DNA from: Bigelowiella natans CCMP2755
Taxonomy: Eukaryota > Cercozoa > Chlorarachniophyceae
DNA length: 30,258 nucleotides
Assembly (NCBI GenBank): GCA_000320545.1
Contig: ADNK01001077.1
Location: 42,501 to 72,758 of the forward strand
Direction: 5' to 3'
The notes under the pieces are model-generated. The model did not search any database and was not told the origin of the DNA. It saw only the letters and a program-made list of their open reading frames with translations. Position numbers and translations under genes: made by a program. Below, one piece after another: positions 1 to 9,812 of this stretch (within the stretch, counting starts at the first letter, position 1; the number at the start of each line of letters is the position of its first letter).

Positions 1-67
1 GGTCTAATGTTGGATAAGGATTAACATAATAACACAACAAGATGCGTGCGAGCTCCTTTCTCCGTTG

Positions 68-103
<36 letters not shown>

Positions 104-513
104 CCACTTTTTCTTTTTGATCTTCTTCTTCTTTGACATGTGTGCAGCATTACGGTGAGCGACGGACATAAGATAGTTGATTAATTGTTGCTTACTACTG
201 CTACTCCTACTACCGTTACTACTTTTGCAATAAATCGTCACAACAAGATAGTTGACTAATCCTCAACTACTACAAACAACTACAACAACAACAATTACCA
301 CTACCTTTGTAATGAATTCTATACAAGAATCACGATAAAACACAAACTGATGATGATTGCCTAAATGTCATTGGCCAAAATAACAAACAAAATAATCACT
401 ACGCAAGTATGCATCATCATCATCACAACCATCATCATCATCACTACGCAAGTATGCATCATCAGCACCACCATCATCATCATGTGGTAGGTAGCAGGAA
501 GACAATAATAAGT
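1..513. other. Microsatellite-rich stretch, no gene seen
   Basis: The stretch is dominated by (TCA)n at about 68-103, CAT/ATC runs at about 412-481, and scattered trinucleotide tracts. I see no exon with convincing composition or paired splice sites. It may hold 3' sequence of the minus-strand gene to its right. Confidence 0.5.
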
Positions 514-607
514 TTATAGCATAACAGTTTTTGATTTATATTCAACATTACTAGATGAAGATATATTGAAGAGAGCGAAAGAGAAGACAAATTCTCTATC
601 AAATGAG

Positions 608-638
<31 letters not shown>

Positions 639-1208
639 TGTCTTCTTCCTCAAATCCTGTTGGTGCAACTTGTGGCGGCGTGAGGCATGTTCCATTGATA
701 GCAGCAGCTGGGCTTGATAGACGACGATCTGTTGTTTTACTTGCAACTTTCCTCCTCCTCCTCCTCCTCCTACTACTATAACTGCCACTAGCACCACCAA
801 AATCACTAGCAGCGTTAGAATCAGGAGCAGCACTATGATGATGATGAAGAGGGACCTCCTCATCTCCTTCTTCTTCTTCTTCTTCTTCTTCTTCTTCTTT
901 GTTATTGTCGTGGTGGATGATTGCCATAAGTTGATCGTAACTCACGTTTTCCTTAACACCGTCGGGATATGATATCTCATATACAAATGATGATGAAGAT
1001 AATGTTTTTAATGAATTATCATCATCTTTCACCCCTCCCCCTCCTCCTCCTCCTCCTCCTCCTCCTCCTCCTCCTCCTCCTCCTTTCATCGTCGTTGTTC
1101 TTGTCATCATCATGGAGGGACTGGTTGTACTCCGCATTGAAACTGATGTAACTCTGCCACCATAGAAAGTTCCATAGTTGGGATAGTAACGACAACGAAT
1201 CTCAAGGC
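514..1208 (-). CDS. Exon with Tudor-like segment, low-complexity basic/acidic protein (partial)
   Basis: This is an open minus-strand frame from a splice acceptor (AG at 1210-1209) down to a TAA near 514. It reads CRYYPNYGTFYGGRVTSV, then a poly-Gly insert coded by the (TCC)n tract at 1035-1085, then FVYEISYPDGVKENVSYDQL. The pattern of Y-G-x-[FY]-x-G-x-V followed by a Y-x-I-x-Y-x-D-G strand resembles Tudor or agenet-type domains, which bind methylated residues in nuclear proteins. After it come poly-Glu, a short His run and Arg-rich clusters, suggesting a nuclear protein. The hydrophobic residues upstream of 1208 are intron sequence, because that frame has no ATG start. Joins to other exons are unresolved. 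The Tudor call is inference from pattern. Confidence 0.45.
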
Positions 1209-1376
1209 CTTTGATGATAAGTGATGATGAGAGTGAGGAGAAAACGACAAACAATACAACTAGTAAACACACTTAGGTAGTAGTATCATCATCATCATAA
1301 ATCATCATCGCCATCTTCATCATAAGTCAATGATGAAATCACAAGAATATAAACAAATTTCGTGTGGAAGGAACCC

Positions 1377-1457
1377 ACATATTCAAGACTCGTACAACCG
1401 TTCATATGTTGCAAGAAATCCCATACATATTCAAGACTCGTACAATCGTTCACATGT
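1377..1457. repeat. Short tandem direct repeat, two 33-bp copies
   Basis: Copies at 1377-1409 and 1425-1457 share a core of ACATATTCAAGACTCGTACA and differ at two positions. They are separated by 15 bp. The repeat lies in an apparent intron of the minus-strand gene. Confidence 0.8.
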
Positions 1458-1869
1458 AGTAGCAAGGCTAATACTAGAGCCTCTTATCAAATTTCTCTTA
1501 TCCTTTTGATTTCATTTTAATATTAGTAATATTACCTAGAAAAGAAAGTGCTTGTTGAGAGATGGTTTGAAAATCCAAGTATAAGCTACCAGAGCAGTAT
1601 TCTACTACCTTTTTAAAGACACATGCATCATTACGTTAGAGACACATCACCATCATCATATATTTGAGGATATATACCAACTACCAATCTTGATCTCTCA
1701 TCACATGACAATGATATCAATCTATAAATGTGAGAGGGTACTACCTAACGACGAATGCAACAATCTCTCAAGATTACTCGTGTTTTTGGTTGAAGTTTGT
1801 TTATAAATAGTAGCTGCTACTGTGATTGATGATAGCAGTCTCACTAATTACTACTAGTACTGTTATTAC

Positions 1870-1900
1870 CGATTTCTTAGTACACCAAATAGGCTTCCCC

Positions 1901-1937
<37 letters not shown>

Positions 1938-2064
1938 TGCCATCAACGTGTCTAGTCCTGTTGCTAGTACTACCACTTGCACTAATCCCCCTCCTACTTG
2001 ATCTTCGTTTTCTTGTGGATCTTCTTGTCCCAACTCCTCCTCCTCCCTCCTCCCCCCCCCCCAA
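1870..2064 (-). CDS. Possible exon, Arg/Ser-rich then poly-Gln/His (partial)
   Basis: The minus-strand frame reads an Arg/Ser-rich stretch including RRSTRKRRSSRRG, then Q4-H-Q5-H, then GKPIWCTKKS. It ends at a plausible donor (GT at 1869-1868). Composition matches the basic exons on either side, so it may belong to the same nuclear-type gene. The 5' boundary is not seen because the frame runs into C- and T-rich tracts near 2050. The phase does not join directly to the exon starting at 1208, so another exon or a different donor would be needed. Confidence 0.3.
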
Positions 2065-2471
2065 ATCTTCCTCCGTTTTTTCACTGCTCGAGAAACCTAT
2101 TAATGATTAGGTAGAAGAATTCATTAAAATTTTCCAATAGAAAACGACACAACATCTTCTTGTTATTTCTTATATTCCAAATAGAGAAAATAAATAAAAA
2201 GATTGGAATTCAGAAATCTCTATTCCTGTTATTGCCTTGAGCTCTGTACTTGATAATACTTCTACTATTCTCCTGTTTTCCCTCCTCAACAACAGCAGCA
2301 TTGTTATCACCGTTGTTGTTGTTGTTTATGAGCAAAACCAAACACTGGCGACAATTATTCTTCTTGCCCACAATCTATCGTTCAAAGAAGGAAGAAGAAC
2401 AACAGACAACCCAACAAGCAACAACCAAATAACTTCTTATCAATGCACATCTTATTTCATTTGAGGTACGT

Positions 2472-2477
<6 letters not shown>

Positions 2478-2526
<49 letters not shown>
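2478..2526. repeat. (AT)n microsatellite
   Basis: This is an almost perfect AT dinucleotide run of about 48 bp. Confidence 0.95.
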
Positions 2527-2527
<1 letters not shown>

Positions 2528-2869
2528 AACAACATATATGATATATAGCTCTCCTGCAACAGAGGAGAAATAGGATCACTTAAATGATTAATTTCATCTC
2601 TCTTCTCTTTGTATGTACTAGTTTTTACTACCCTCTCTCCTATGACAACTATGTCCCCCCCCCCATGAGATCCTCCTCCCTTGTTTCCTTCTCGCCGCAA
2701 ATAATAGCCTAAGCTCTTCCTGAGAGAGAACACAATTTTGCGATGTAAATAAACGCAATTACGATGATAAGTGATGGTGATGGAGGGCATTGAGAAGAGG
2801 TTTGCCTCCATTAAAATTATGTGAAACTGGGCAAATGCAGCAAAATCTAGGAGAGCTTTGAATGGCAAA

Positions 2870-3282
2870 AATGATAAGAAGAAGCACCTTTTGTCGACAG
2901 GATGTTGGTGCTGAATATGATCGTGATTCCTCTTCCTCTTCCCCCCCCTTTTGTGATGATGATGATGATGATGATGATGATCGCAAGGACTTAGAAGCTC
3001 TAAAGAAGGTGGTGGTGTCGGTGCAATCATATCAGGAGCAGCACTCAATTTTCTACGATGATGCTTGGAGTTTCTCTTTGTCAGAGAAGGGTACTTGAGC
3101 AGCAGCTGCTCTCCCTTCTTTACTTTCTTTTTCCTACTTTTTACCATCATTTTCTTTACTTTGGTGGTTTTCCGCTCAGTAGTAATTTGGGAGTGATCTT
3201 CCCCACCACCTAAGAAATCAATAATAAGCTGTAGAGTAGGCCCTGCCATCATCTCATATGTAGAAGAAGAGGGTGCAAGCAT
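2870..3282 (-). CDS. Lys-rich N-terminal exon, probable nuclear protein (partial)
   Basis: An ATG at 3282-3280 opens a minus-strand frame beginning MLAPSSSTYEMMAGPTLQL. It is followed by Lys-rich clusters (KSRKKKVKKG), a His9 run coded by the GAT repeat at about 2955-2981, and KRGGKRKR. The basic clusters resemble nuclear localisation signals. The frame continues past 2870 but loses coding character there. The ATG overlaps the TAA that ends the UBA-like gene (TAATG), so this may be a separate gene or the next part of the same transcript. I do not recognise a domain. It may be the N-terminus of the Tudor-like protein to the left. Confidence 0.35.
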
Positions 3283-4353
3283 TAGCAGTAGCAGACAAAA
3301 CGGTATCTAAAACAGTTTTCATCATAGTTTAGAGCTTTACATAGGTGATGTATTTCAAGTGCTTTGCCAAATTCCACAACAGCTTTTTCTATCCCTACGA
3401 AGTTATTATTAGTATCAATTGAGGACGGAGAGTTCTGTGTGTCATATTAAGTATGTAACAAGTATATCTGTCTTATATCACGTGATAGTACATATGCACG
3501 CACATATATACATTTACATACATAAAACATATACAAGTTGAGTTTTCACAGGATACTGCGCGCGCGTGTGTGTGTGTGTGTGTGTGTGACACCAGCTTAG
3601 AAGAAGGACATCGCATTTACTTTCTATGTAATGTAATACGTTTTCACCAGGAGCACCTTGATGTACGAGAGAGGCATGGAAAGCAGTTTCGTGATTATGA
3701 ACCTGCCCGATCTCATCTATGAAGAACTCATGATGATGCTCCTTACCACTGTCGTCGCCGATTTCTGTAATGATGATGAATCTTCAATGTAAATTACTAT
3801 CGACGCTATCCTTTATCTTCAAGGAATATTTTCCCTGCATTATTATTCGAGGACATGGTTAAAACATCATTAAAATGGCTCAGACCAGTTTTTCCCTCCT
3901 CGGACATCTTGGGATTTTCACTATGTTTACTGCTTTCATCGTCAATACACGAAAGTAGAGTTTCCGCTGCACCCTCAAGATGTCCCTCAGAAGCTTATAT
4001 AATTAGGATAGGAAGGAGAGGAGAAAGTCATTCCATTGAAACTATAGTACTGTGAGTTTACAACCTTTGAGCGCTGTCAAGCATCTTTCCTCCGAGAATC
4101 CCATCTTCTTTAGCGTTTCGAGCTTTTGCATGAACTTTTGGATGGAGTAGTAGTAGTAGTAGTAGTAGTAGTGTATATTCAAGAATAACAATAATGACAA
4201 TAATAATAAGAATAATAAGGACGCTTACATACGAACCAACTTTTGGAGTTGTAGTGCGTATTCAAGAACAATAATACAATTTCGATTACTGCGACAAAAA
4301 GACGATTTTATAACCTTGCTGGCTTTACGTCTTCGTGCCATCCGAAGGTGCAT
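3282..4353 (-). CDS. UBA-like domain protein, 5 exons, about 150 aa
   Basis: Exons: 4353-4315, 4134-4051, 3985-3886, 3764-3648 and 3394-3282. Phases agree at every junction and the frame ends in TAA. Exons 2 and 3 join to LETLKKMGFSEERCLTAL then GHLEGAAETLLSC, which carries the Leu, MGF and AL...A..LL signature of a ubiquitin-associated domain (a three-helix ubiquitin binder). The loop before helix 3 is one or two residues longer than usual. The rest is acidic, then includes NHETAFHASLVHQGAP, which has a faint ankyrin look but is only one unit. The first exon (MHLRMARRRKASK) is the least certain; an ATG also lies at 4131. Target and pathway are unknown. It is divergent from the Rho gene. Confidence 0.5.
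3559..3588. repeat. (GC)n(GT)n microsatellite inside an intron
   Basis: A short GC run leads into a GT run of about 22 bp, located in the last intron of the UBA-like gene model. Confidence 0.9.
4133..4277. repeat. Local duplication, one copy carrying an expanded (TAG)n
   Basis: Segments 4133-4196 and 4238-4277 both read AACTTTTGGA, then a TAG-containing stretch, then GTATTCAAGAA-like sequence and ACAATAAT. The first copy has (TAG)8 at 4147-4171; the second has a single GTAGTG. On the minus strand both copies include a CAAAAG splice-acceptor-like end, the first being the acceptor of UBA exon 2. Confidence 0.7.
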
Positions 4354-4933
4354 ATCTTTACACAACAAAAGCAAAAAAATAATTTACCACTTGGTTTCCC
4401 CGAGGTAGGGCAGAGATACTCAAACTTTTAAGACACGCTACACTCGCATGATGAACCCCGTCACCACCACTCGCTAAGCGGAGCAGCCAACATTACTTGG
4501 TCTTAACTTCCCCGAAGCTGTTCTGTTCGAATGCGTGCTTGATGGTGAGGTGTATTCTCCTTCTTGCTCTGTTGTCCTCCTCCAGCAGCTGCAGTTTATC
4601 TTCTCCTTCAATGATCTACTTACTTGAACCACCACCCCATCACCATCTCACCAGGAAGACGACCATCATGATTCTACGATCGTAGTGATGACTGTTCGTC
4701 GTTGTTGTTGTCGTAGGACAACTTTCGATTATGAAGAGTCTCCGTAGAATCTCGAGAACAACAGCTCTCCACAGAATCTCGAGAACAGCTCAGTCGATGT
4801 ACAGCCTGTAGCTTTTCTCGAGATTCTCTGGAGACTCAAAATCGATCATTTGTTCTACTACGACGATCAACAACGGTTGGTGAAGAGGGTGGAGAAGAAA
4901 GAGTCGCACTACTACTACTACTATCAGGATACG
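4354..4933. promoter_or_regulatory. Divergent intergenic region between UBA-like and Rho genes
   Basis: About 580 bp separates two divergently transcribed genes and must hold both promoters. I see no convincing TATA box. The notable content is an inverted repeat with arms 4738-4758 and 4815-4835, plus a third copy of its core at about 4772-4785. Confidence 0.5.
4738..4835. repeat. Inverted repeat with 21-bp arms, plus a direct copy
   Basis: The left arm GTCTCCGTAGAATCTCGAGAA pairs with the right arm at 4815-4835 with only two mismatches, and the loop is about 56 nt. AGAATCTCGAGAAC recurs inside the loop. Each copy holds the palindrome CTCGAG. It sits about 100 bp upstream of the Rho start codon. 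Confidence 0.8.
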
Positions 4934-5681
4934 ATGTCGGCGCCTCGTAATAAATTCAAGCTCCTCAATGTAGTGCGCCTCATCAGCGAGTCTTCATTGT
5001 TATCATTATTATCATTACTATTGTTATTATTATCATTATTAGTGCACGGTTGTCGGAAACATTTCGGTCGGAAAGAGCTCCCTCTGCATCTCCTACACTA
5101 TGAATGGAATTAGAAACTATCCGAGCAGGGGCAAATTTAGTTAAATCATACCAACAGTGAAAGCATCAAATGTTGACAGCCTCCTGAACGTAATTTTTGT
5201 ATTGGCCTCAGACCTTTACTCCTTTAACATACTCTGTGATGGTAAAGCCACACAACTCAACATAACTGACACACCGGGGCATGAAGACTACGACCGATTG
5301 CGCCAATTGAAGTACAAGGACACCGACGTCTTCATTATTGCTTTTTCCATCGACTCTCCGTCAACTCTGATGAATGTAGCGGCAAAGTGGGAACCAGAAA
5401 TTCGTCGCCATCGTCCGGGAGTTCCTATCATCCTGGTAGGCTTGAAGTCCGACCTCCGCAAAAGCCAAGTACACAAAAAGGACTATGAGGATGGGCGGCC
5501 GTCAATTGTCTCTTGCGAGCAGGGTGAGGAGATGGCCAAGAATATCGGCGCCACAAAGTACATGGAGTGTTCTGCGCTTACTCGAGATGGGTTGGAGGAC
5601 GTGTTTGAAACCGCCTGTTGCACGGCGATGAGGCCCCGAGAAAAACCCTCGGGGAAGAATCCAAAATGCGTACTCCTGTGA
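4934..5681 (+). CDS. Atypical Rho-family small GTPase, 3 exons, 200 aa
   Basis: Exons: 4934-4969, 5043-5139 and 5212-5681 (TGA); introns of 73 and 72 nt. The joined protein aligns without gaps to Rho/Rac proteins, which are membrane-tethered switches for actin and polarity. The P-loop is G-N-I-S-V-G-K-S at residues 17-24, G3 is DTPGHE at 64-69, G4 is LKSD at 122-125, G5 is ECSALT at 163-168, and the end is CVLL, a CaaX box of the geranylgeranyl type. Against Ras numbering, Gly12 is Ile19, Thr35 is Gly42, Ala59 is Pro66 and Gln61 is His68. Loss of Gly12 and Gln61 predicts weak GTP hydrolysis; loss of Thr35 predicts altered switch I and Mg contact. An in-frame ATG at 4850 exists, but 4934 gives the usual short Rho N-terminus. 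Confidence 0.93.
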
Positions 5682-5837
5682 GTTGACCTTGCATGAATGA
5701 ATTTGATGCGAGATGAAACGCTCGAACTCTCAAAATTCTCTTCATCTTGTTGTCGGCCTACAGGCAACATCAGCAGCAAATGGATTGCCGATGGCAATTC
5801 TTGTCTTCTAGCTACGTGTGTGCGCGCGCGCGCACGC

Positions 5838-5879
<42 letters not shown>

Positions 5880-6338
5880 ACGTGCGGCTTGTATTTCTCC
5901 ACCGGAACTTTGTGGTGGAGGTGTGCTGTGACCTATTCTGCATTTCCATGTTTTGCAATGCCATTAGCCATGATGGCTGGTGCCACTTGGGTGCCATGCT
6001 CGTAAAAGATATGAATTGCACCATTTACTGATGGCTTGCCAAGCCAGCACGCTTGTGGCGCAGCTTCCTGACATGCGGTTCACGTGCACATGAAAACGTT
6101 AAGCTTGGATCGGGCGATGCTGCGCGATTTTCAAGATGCGATATCACATTTGAGAAGCTTTGCAGGCCATGATCACATGCTGCCACACTCTTAAAAAGCA
6201 CAGTGATGATCAAATGTACGACACCAAACGGTTGATGATGCACCATTATTGCAAACATTGGGACATGGAATGGTTACGTTTGTCACCATTCCACACTTGT
6301 GAACAATGCGAATATAAATGTTTAGAATGCGTTGAAAT
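5682..6338. other. Convergent spacer between Rho and 7TM gene, no gene seen
   Basis: The spacer holds 3' flanks of two convergent genes and the GC/TG microsatellite at about 5819-5880. Short open frames here are mostly products of the TG repeat or have no splice or start support. Confidence 0.6.
5819..5880. repeat. (GC)n / (TG)n microsatellite
   Basis: An alternating purine-pyrimidine tract: GC alternation first, then TG dinucleotides for about 30 bp. Such tracts can adopt Z-DNA. Confidence 0.95.
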
Positions 6339-8273
6339 TCAGTGCTCTGAGCGCATTGAAACAAGTGTAGTCTGTCTTTGTTTGAGCTTATTCTCGCTAG
6401 TGATGCTGTTCTGTGAGTCTGTAGAGTTCCAGCAACAGCATAGGCGTCCACTCCACGGTCCCCCAGCATACCAAACAAAAAAAATAACAAATATGGCATA
6501 GAATAATTCAGCAATGCCATATGATGGTCTTCCAATGAAATTTCTGGATTCCTGAGGGTATCGTTTTTGGTAGAATTCAGAGTATTTGCTGTTTCGGGTT
6601 GCAGATTCAAATGTAGAGATACTTTGAATTGTAATAGCCAACAGAGCTAAAACAGAGATGGTAGTGGCTGCAATCTTTATTTTCAACCTCAAAGATTGAA
6701 ATCTTTTAATCTCTTGCTGTCTTCGATGCACCACAGCAGCAACGCTAGTTTTGCGATTTCTTATGCAGCTGCTTTGGCTTACTACACTGCCTATTTTGTG
6801 ACGGGCTTGACTAACACTGGCTTCTGATCTCGCATACTGATTTCTAACACTAATAACTCTATTTTCCTTTTCACTACAATCATTATTTTGTGCAGGACCT
6901 CCCCTCTGGTTATTATATCTATACTATAACACATTTTTTTCTTCCTTATCTTTTCTAGGCTTACACACTGATTCAGGAGTTTCAGATACTTGTCTATGAA
7001 TTGAGTTGTTCCCACAGCTAATCTCTGATTTGTCATCAGTATAGTTGCCAACAGATTTTGCTTGGGGCGTTCCAGGTAAATGAGCTATTTCTGATGAGTT
7101 AGTTTTCAAACTCCTAAAGCTCATTCTGTTTGATTCTATTCCTTTGGTGATTGATATTTCGTGGTCTGATTGTCCCTAAGTATATAGGAATTAGTTGTAT
7201 GCTTTAAATGAAATCAGACACTATCGGACCAAAAATAACCTCAATAACTCTGGAGGATCGTCTTATCACAGAAGGAGATTGAATTTGTCTTTGAGATATA
7301 TCAGGCAGCTGTGAATTACTTCGTCGAGGACTATCAGCTTTTTAATCATCAGAAGAAAGGTTTACATCTTTTCGATGATGCAGCTGGCTGTTGCATTCGC
7401 TATTATTTGCAGCTGCAATAGCACAAGTTGCAGCGTAGCTCTTAACTGTGCTAAGGTGAAGATCGATCATTTGAAGTAGGGATAGCAAACTTGTAACCAC
7501 ATAGGGGGTAATAACAATGGCTACAATAACATCCGATGCGGCGGATATTGCTTGAAATCTTGTGTTTTCTGTGATTAGAGCACCTGGAGGACAATGAATA
7601 ATATCTGATCATTAACAGCTAGTTAGGGGTGAAAAACTGAGTTAGCAGCAGTTTCATCAGGTTCGCCCCTTGGTTAAGTTACTCAAACCAAAGTTTCAAC
7701 CTCACCTGTGAGAGAAGCCAGGGAGGACAAACAAATGAATGCAAATGCGCAATTAAAAGTTAGCCTCATATTCGAAGGAGTTTCTATTTTGAGCTTGGTG
7801 GCACAATACTTTGCTGCTAACAGGGATTTTAGAAATGATAACGATGTCCCGACAGCTGTTGTCTGTAAATGTATTTCCAGGATAAAGTAACATTAACGGT
7901 GAACGATGACGACACATAAATGCGATGTTATTTGTATTTGGATTGAGGTAAAAAGTACAATTATGCATTCGAAACTATGCTATTGTACATACTCTATTAC
8001 TTCAGTAAAGTATATACCAGTTACCGAGGCGATAATAGAAATTGTCACCAAAACTCTCCAATTTCCTTGGATTGGCCCTCGAGGCAATAGCAAATTCCAA
8101 ATAACAAATATCCCACAGAGAGATGCACTTGACCATAGAATGAGGATATTAACCTCCCCGATTTCCTTCGTCGATTTTGCAATTCGAATTCGAGTAAATA
8201 TGAATATGAGGAAAAGAAAAGATGTTCCAGCAAACACAAGATCGGCCAGAAAAGGGTCCATTTCTCCCTGCAT
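6339..8273 (-). CDS. Seven-helix (GPCR-like) membrane protein, 6 exons, about 493 aa
   Basis: Exons: 8273-7989, 7862-7706, 7583-7366, 7308-7240, 7175-6990 and 6905-6339 (TGA). Hydrophobic segments in order: LADLVFAGTSFLFLIFIF, VNILILWSSASLCGIFVI, VLVTISIIASVTGIYF, RLTFNCAFAFICLSSLA, VIVAIVITPYVVTSLL, then a long polar Ser/Arg/Gln-rich loop of about 180 residues, then IAATTISVLALLAITI and GIAELFYAIFVIFFVW, ending near a CCC cluster. Seven helices with a long third cytoplasmic loop is a GPCR-like plan, but no family motif (DRY, NPxxY) is evident. The introns at 7365-7309 and 6989-6906 are short multiples of three containing in-frame stops. The first donor is ambiguous by a few bases (7989 or 7993). 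It is paralogous to the plus-strand gene ending at 11035. Confidence 0.65.
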
Positions 8274-8467
8274 ATTTACATAGCTGTAAGTCCGACATAC
8301 TCATTGACTACATAACACATAACATCTAGCCGTTGTAACCACTTTAGCTGTTAACTGCGGCCATTCATAAAGACAACATGAGGTGGAGTGGTGTTACCTG
8401 GTCAGGCAGTGATGCTTTCGAAGGAAATTCTTGGATCCTAGCTTCTAGTTCTTTGTGTTGCCCTTAA

Positions 8468-8577
8468 TGTAATAATACATGGCATTTAATATCTGCGACA
8501 ACACCTCATTTGCCCATCCCTTCAAACCCATGATGTAATAATACATAGTAGTAATCATCTGCGACAACGTCTCATTT
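8468..8577. repeat. Imperfect tandem duplication
   Basis: Segments 8468-8511 and 8533-8577 both contain ATGTAATAATACAT, then a divergent stretch, then ATCTGCGACAAC and CTCATTT. Confidence 0.75.
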
Positions 8578-8720
8578 TCCCGTCGTCTTTTACAAAACCA
8601 CGGCGTTTGTTGACTTTTTACGCAGACAGACAGACATAAATCTTGGGCATCTATTTACATGTACAGTTGCATTGTTCCACTTAGTGCTACTGATGAGGAT
8701 GTGAGTTCATTCTCAAACAA

Positions 8721-8764
8721 GGCATCTCTAAATCTTGGCACTAGGTTTGATCAATCTAGTGTCC

Positions 8765-8804
<40 letters not shown>

Positions 8805-8911
8805 GCTATGTCCAATTGTCCAATACAATTATCGAGGAAATGAGCTCACCCTCCAATGAGGCATCTCTAAATCTTGGCACTAGGTTTGATCAATCTAGTT
8901 TCCTACATGTG
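8721..8911. repeat. 52-bp direct repeat, one copy running into an expanded (TG)n
   Basis: Copies at 8721-8772 and 8860-8911 begin GGCATCTCTAAATCTTGGCA and differ at one base. After CTACATGTG the first copy continues as a TG run of about 30 bp; the second continues CGTCATG. Confidence 0.9.
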
Positions 8912-9405
8912 CGTCATGTTGAACTTTGACTTTCAGAGATTGGTGACTTCTTGTTGCAGGTTGTGTTTTTGGTGATTCCGGGAAACCAAAAATCGTAGTA
9001 GTATGGTGTCAAAGTTTAACTCATGATGTCCATCTCTGTCTCATGGACAATCTCTAATTCCATCAAGCTTGTCCTCATTGCAGGGGAAATGGTGTGGGCT
9101 GTATGTTACCTAAGGGAGGAACGTGTCCAAAAGGAAAAGCGATGGATGCACATTTTCCTTCTTATGTAAGATATTAACACATTTATTTGTGTAATCTCAC
9201 GCTACTCATAATTACTTCTTGAAAGTGTAATTTGCTTATACTTGGTGTGATAAACGATTCTAAAAATTCATTGAATCACGAATGTTTGGGATATCTTCAG
9301 CGGGAGCATCTTTGGTTTTGTTTTTCATTCGTGGTACATAATATTTCGATGAGTTCAGTGCATATGTACATGAACATAACTAGATAAGAGTGTATATGAA
9401 TATTT

Positions 9406-9408
<3 letters not shown>

Positions 9409-9460
<52 letters not shown>
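9409..9460. repeat. (AT)n(GT)n compound microsatellite
   Basis: About 34 bp of AT followed by about 18 bp of GT. Confidence 0.95.
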
Positions 9461-9461
<1 letters not shown>

Positions 9462-9764
9462 ATTTGAGTGCGTGTTTGCTTGCGTAAGCATATATTTATA
9501 TAAATATGAATGTTTGTGCGCATGATGAGTTTTTATTACACAATTACAATCGCAATGCACACAATTGTTCTGAGAGGATACACTGGAACTCTAATAAATT
9601 CTGTTTGGCAATAAGGTACCTTGCCCGAATTCCGTGGCAGGCTTTCATTGTGCTCCGTTCCATGACTGTTGTACCAGCTCTTATCACAGTAAAGCGTATG
9701 AATGAGTATATAAATGTGAAAATATATCATATTTAATATATACATGTATGTATGTATATGTATA

Positions 9765-9766
<2 letters not shown>

Positions 9767-9809
<43 letters not shown>
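9767..9809. repeat. (AT)n microsatellite
   Basis: An AT run of about 42 bp lying 30 bp upstream of the first visible exon of the plus-strand 7TM gene, probably inside its intron. Confidence 0.95.

Positions 9810-9812
<3 letters not shown>

Noticed and set aside
68-480. CRISPR-like or satellite array from the repeated TCA/CAT units.
   Set aside because: These are plain trinucleotide microsatellites without spacers, in a eukaryotic context.
3648-3764. Ankyrin repeat call for the exon with NHETAFHASLVHQGAP.
   Set aside because: Only one weak unit is visible and ankyrin domains need several; kept as an unclassified part of the UBA-like gene.
5697-6031. Overlapping open frames on both strands across the TG/GC repeat after the Rho gene.
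   Set aside because: They are products of the alternating repeat, with no splice or family support.
6339-8273. Reassigned stop codons (TAA/TAG read as Gln, TGA the only stop), suggested by in-frame TAA and TAG in the 7TM gene and by TGA ending the five best gene models.
   Set aside because: More than 20 glutamines in the Rho, NAGPA-like and HAD-like genes all use CAA or CAG, none uses TAA or TAG, and the membrane-protein and UBA models end in TAA. Short GT-AG introns explain the in-frame stops.
9506-9736. Plus-strand frame (HWNSNKFCLAIR and IPWQAFIVLRSM) considered as the missing 5' exon of the plus-strand 7TM gene.
   Set aside because: It shows no similarity to helices 1-3 of the paralog and has no clear acceptor and donor pair in a matching phase.
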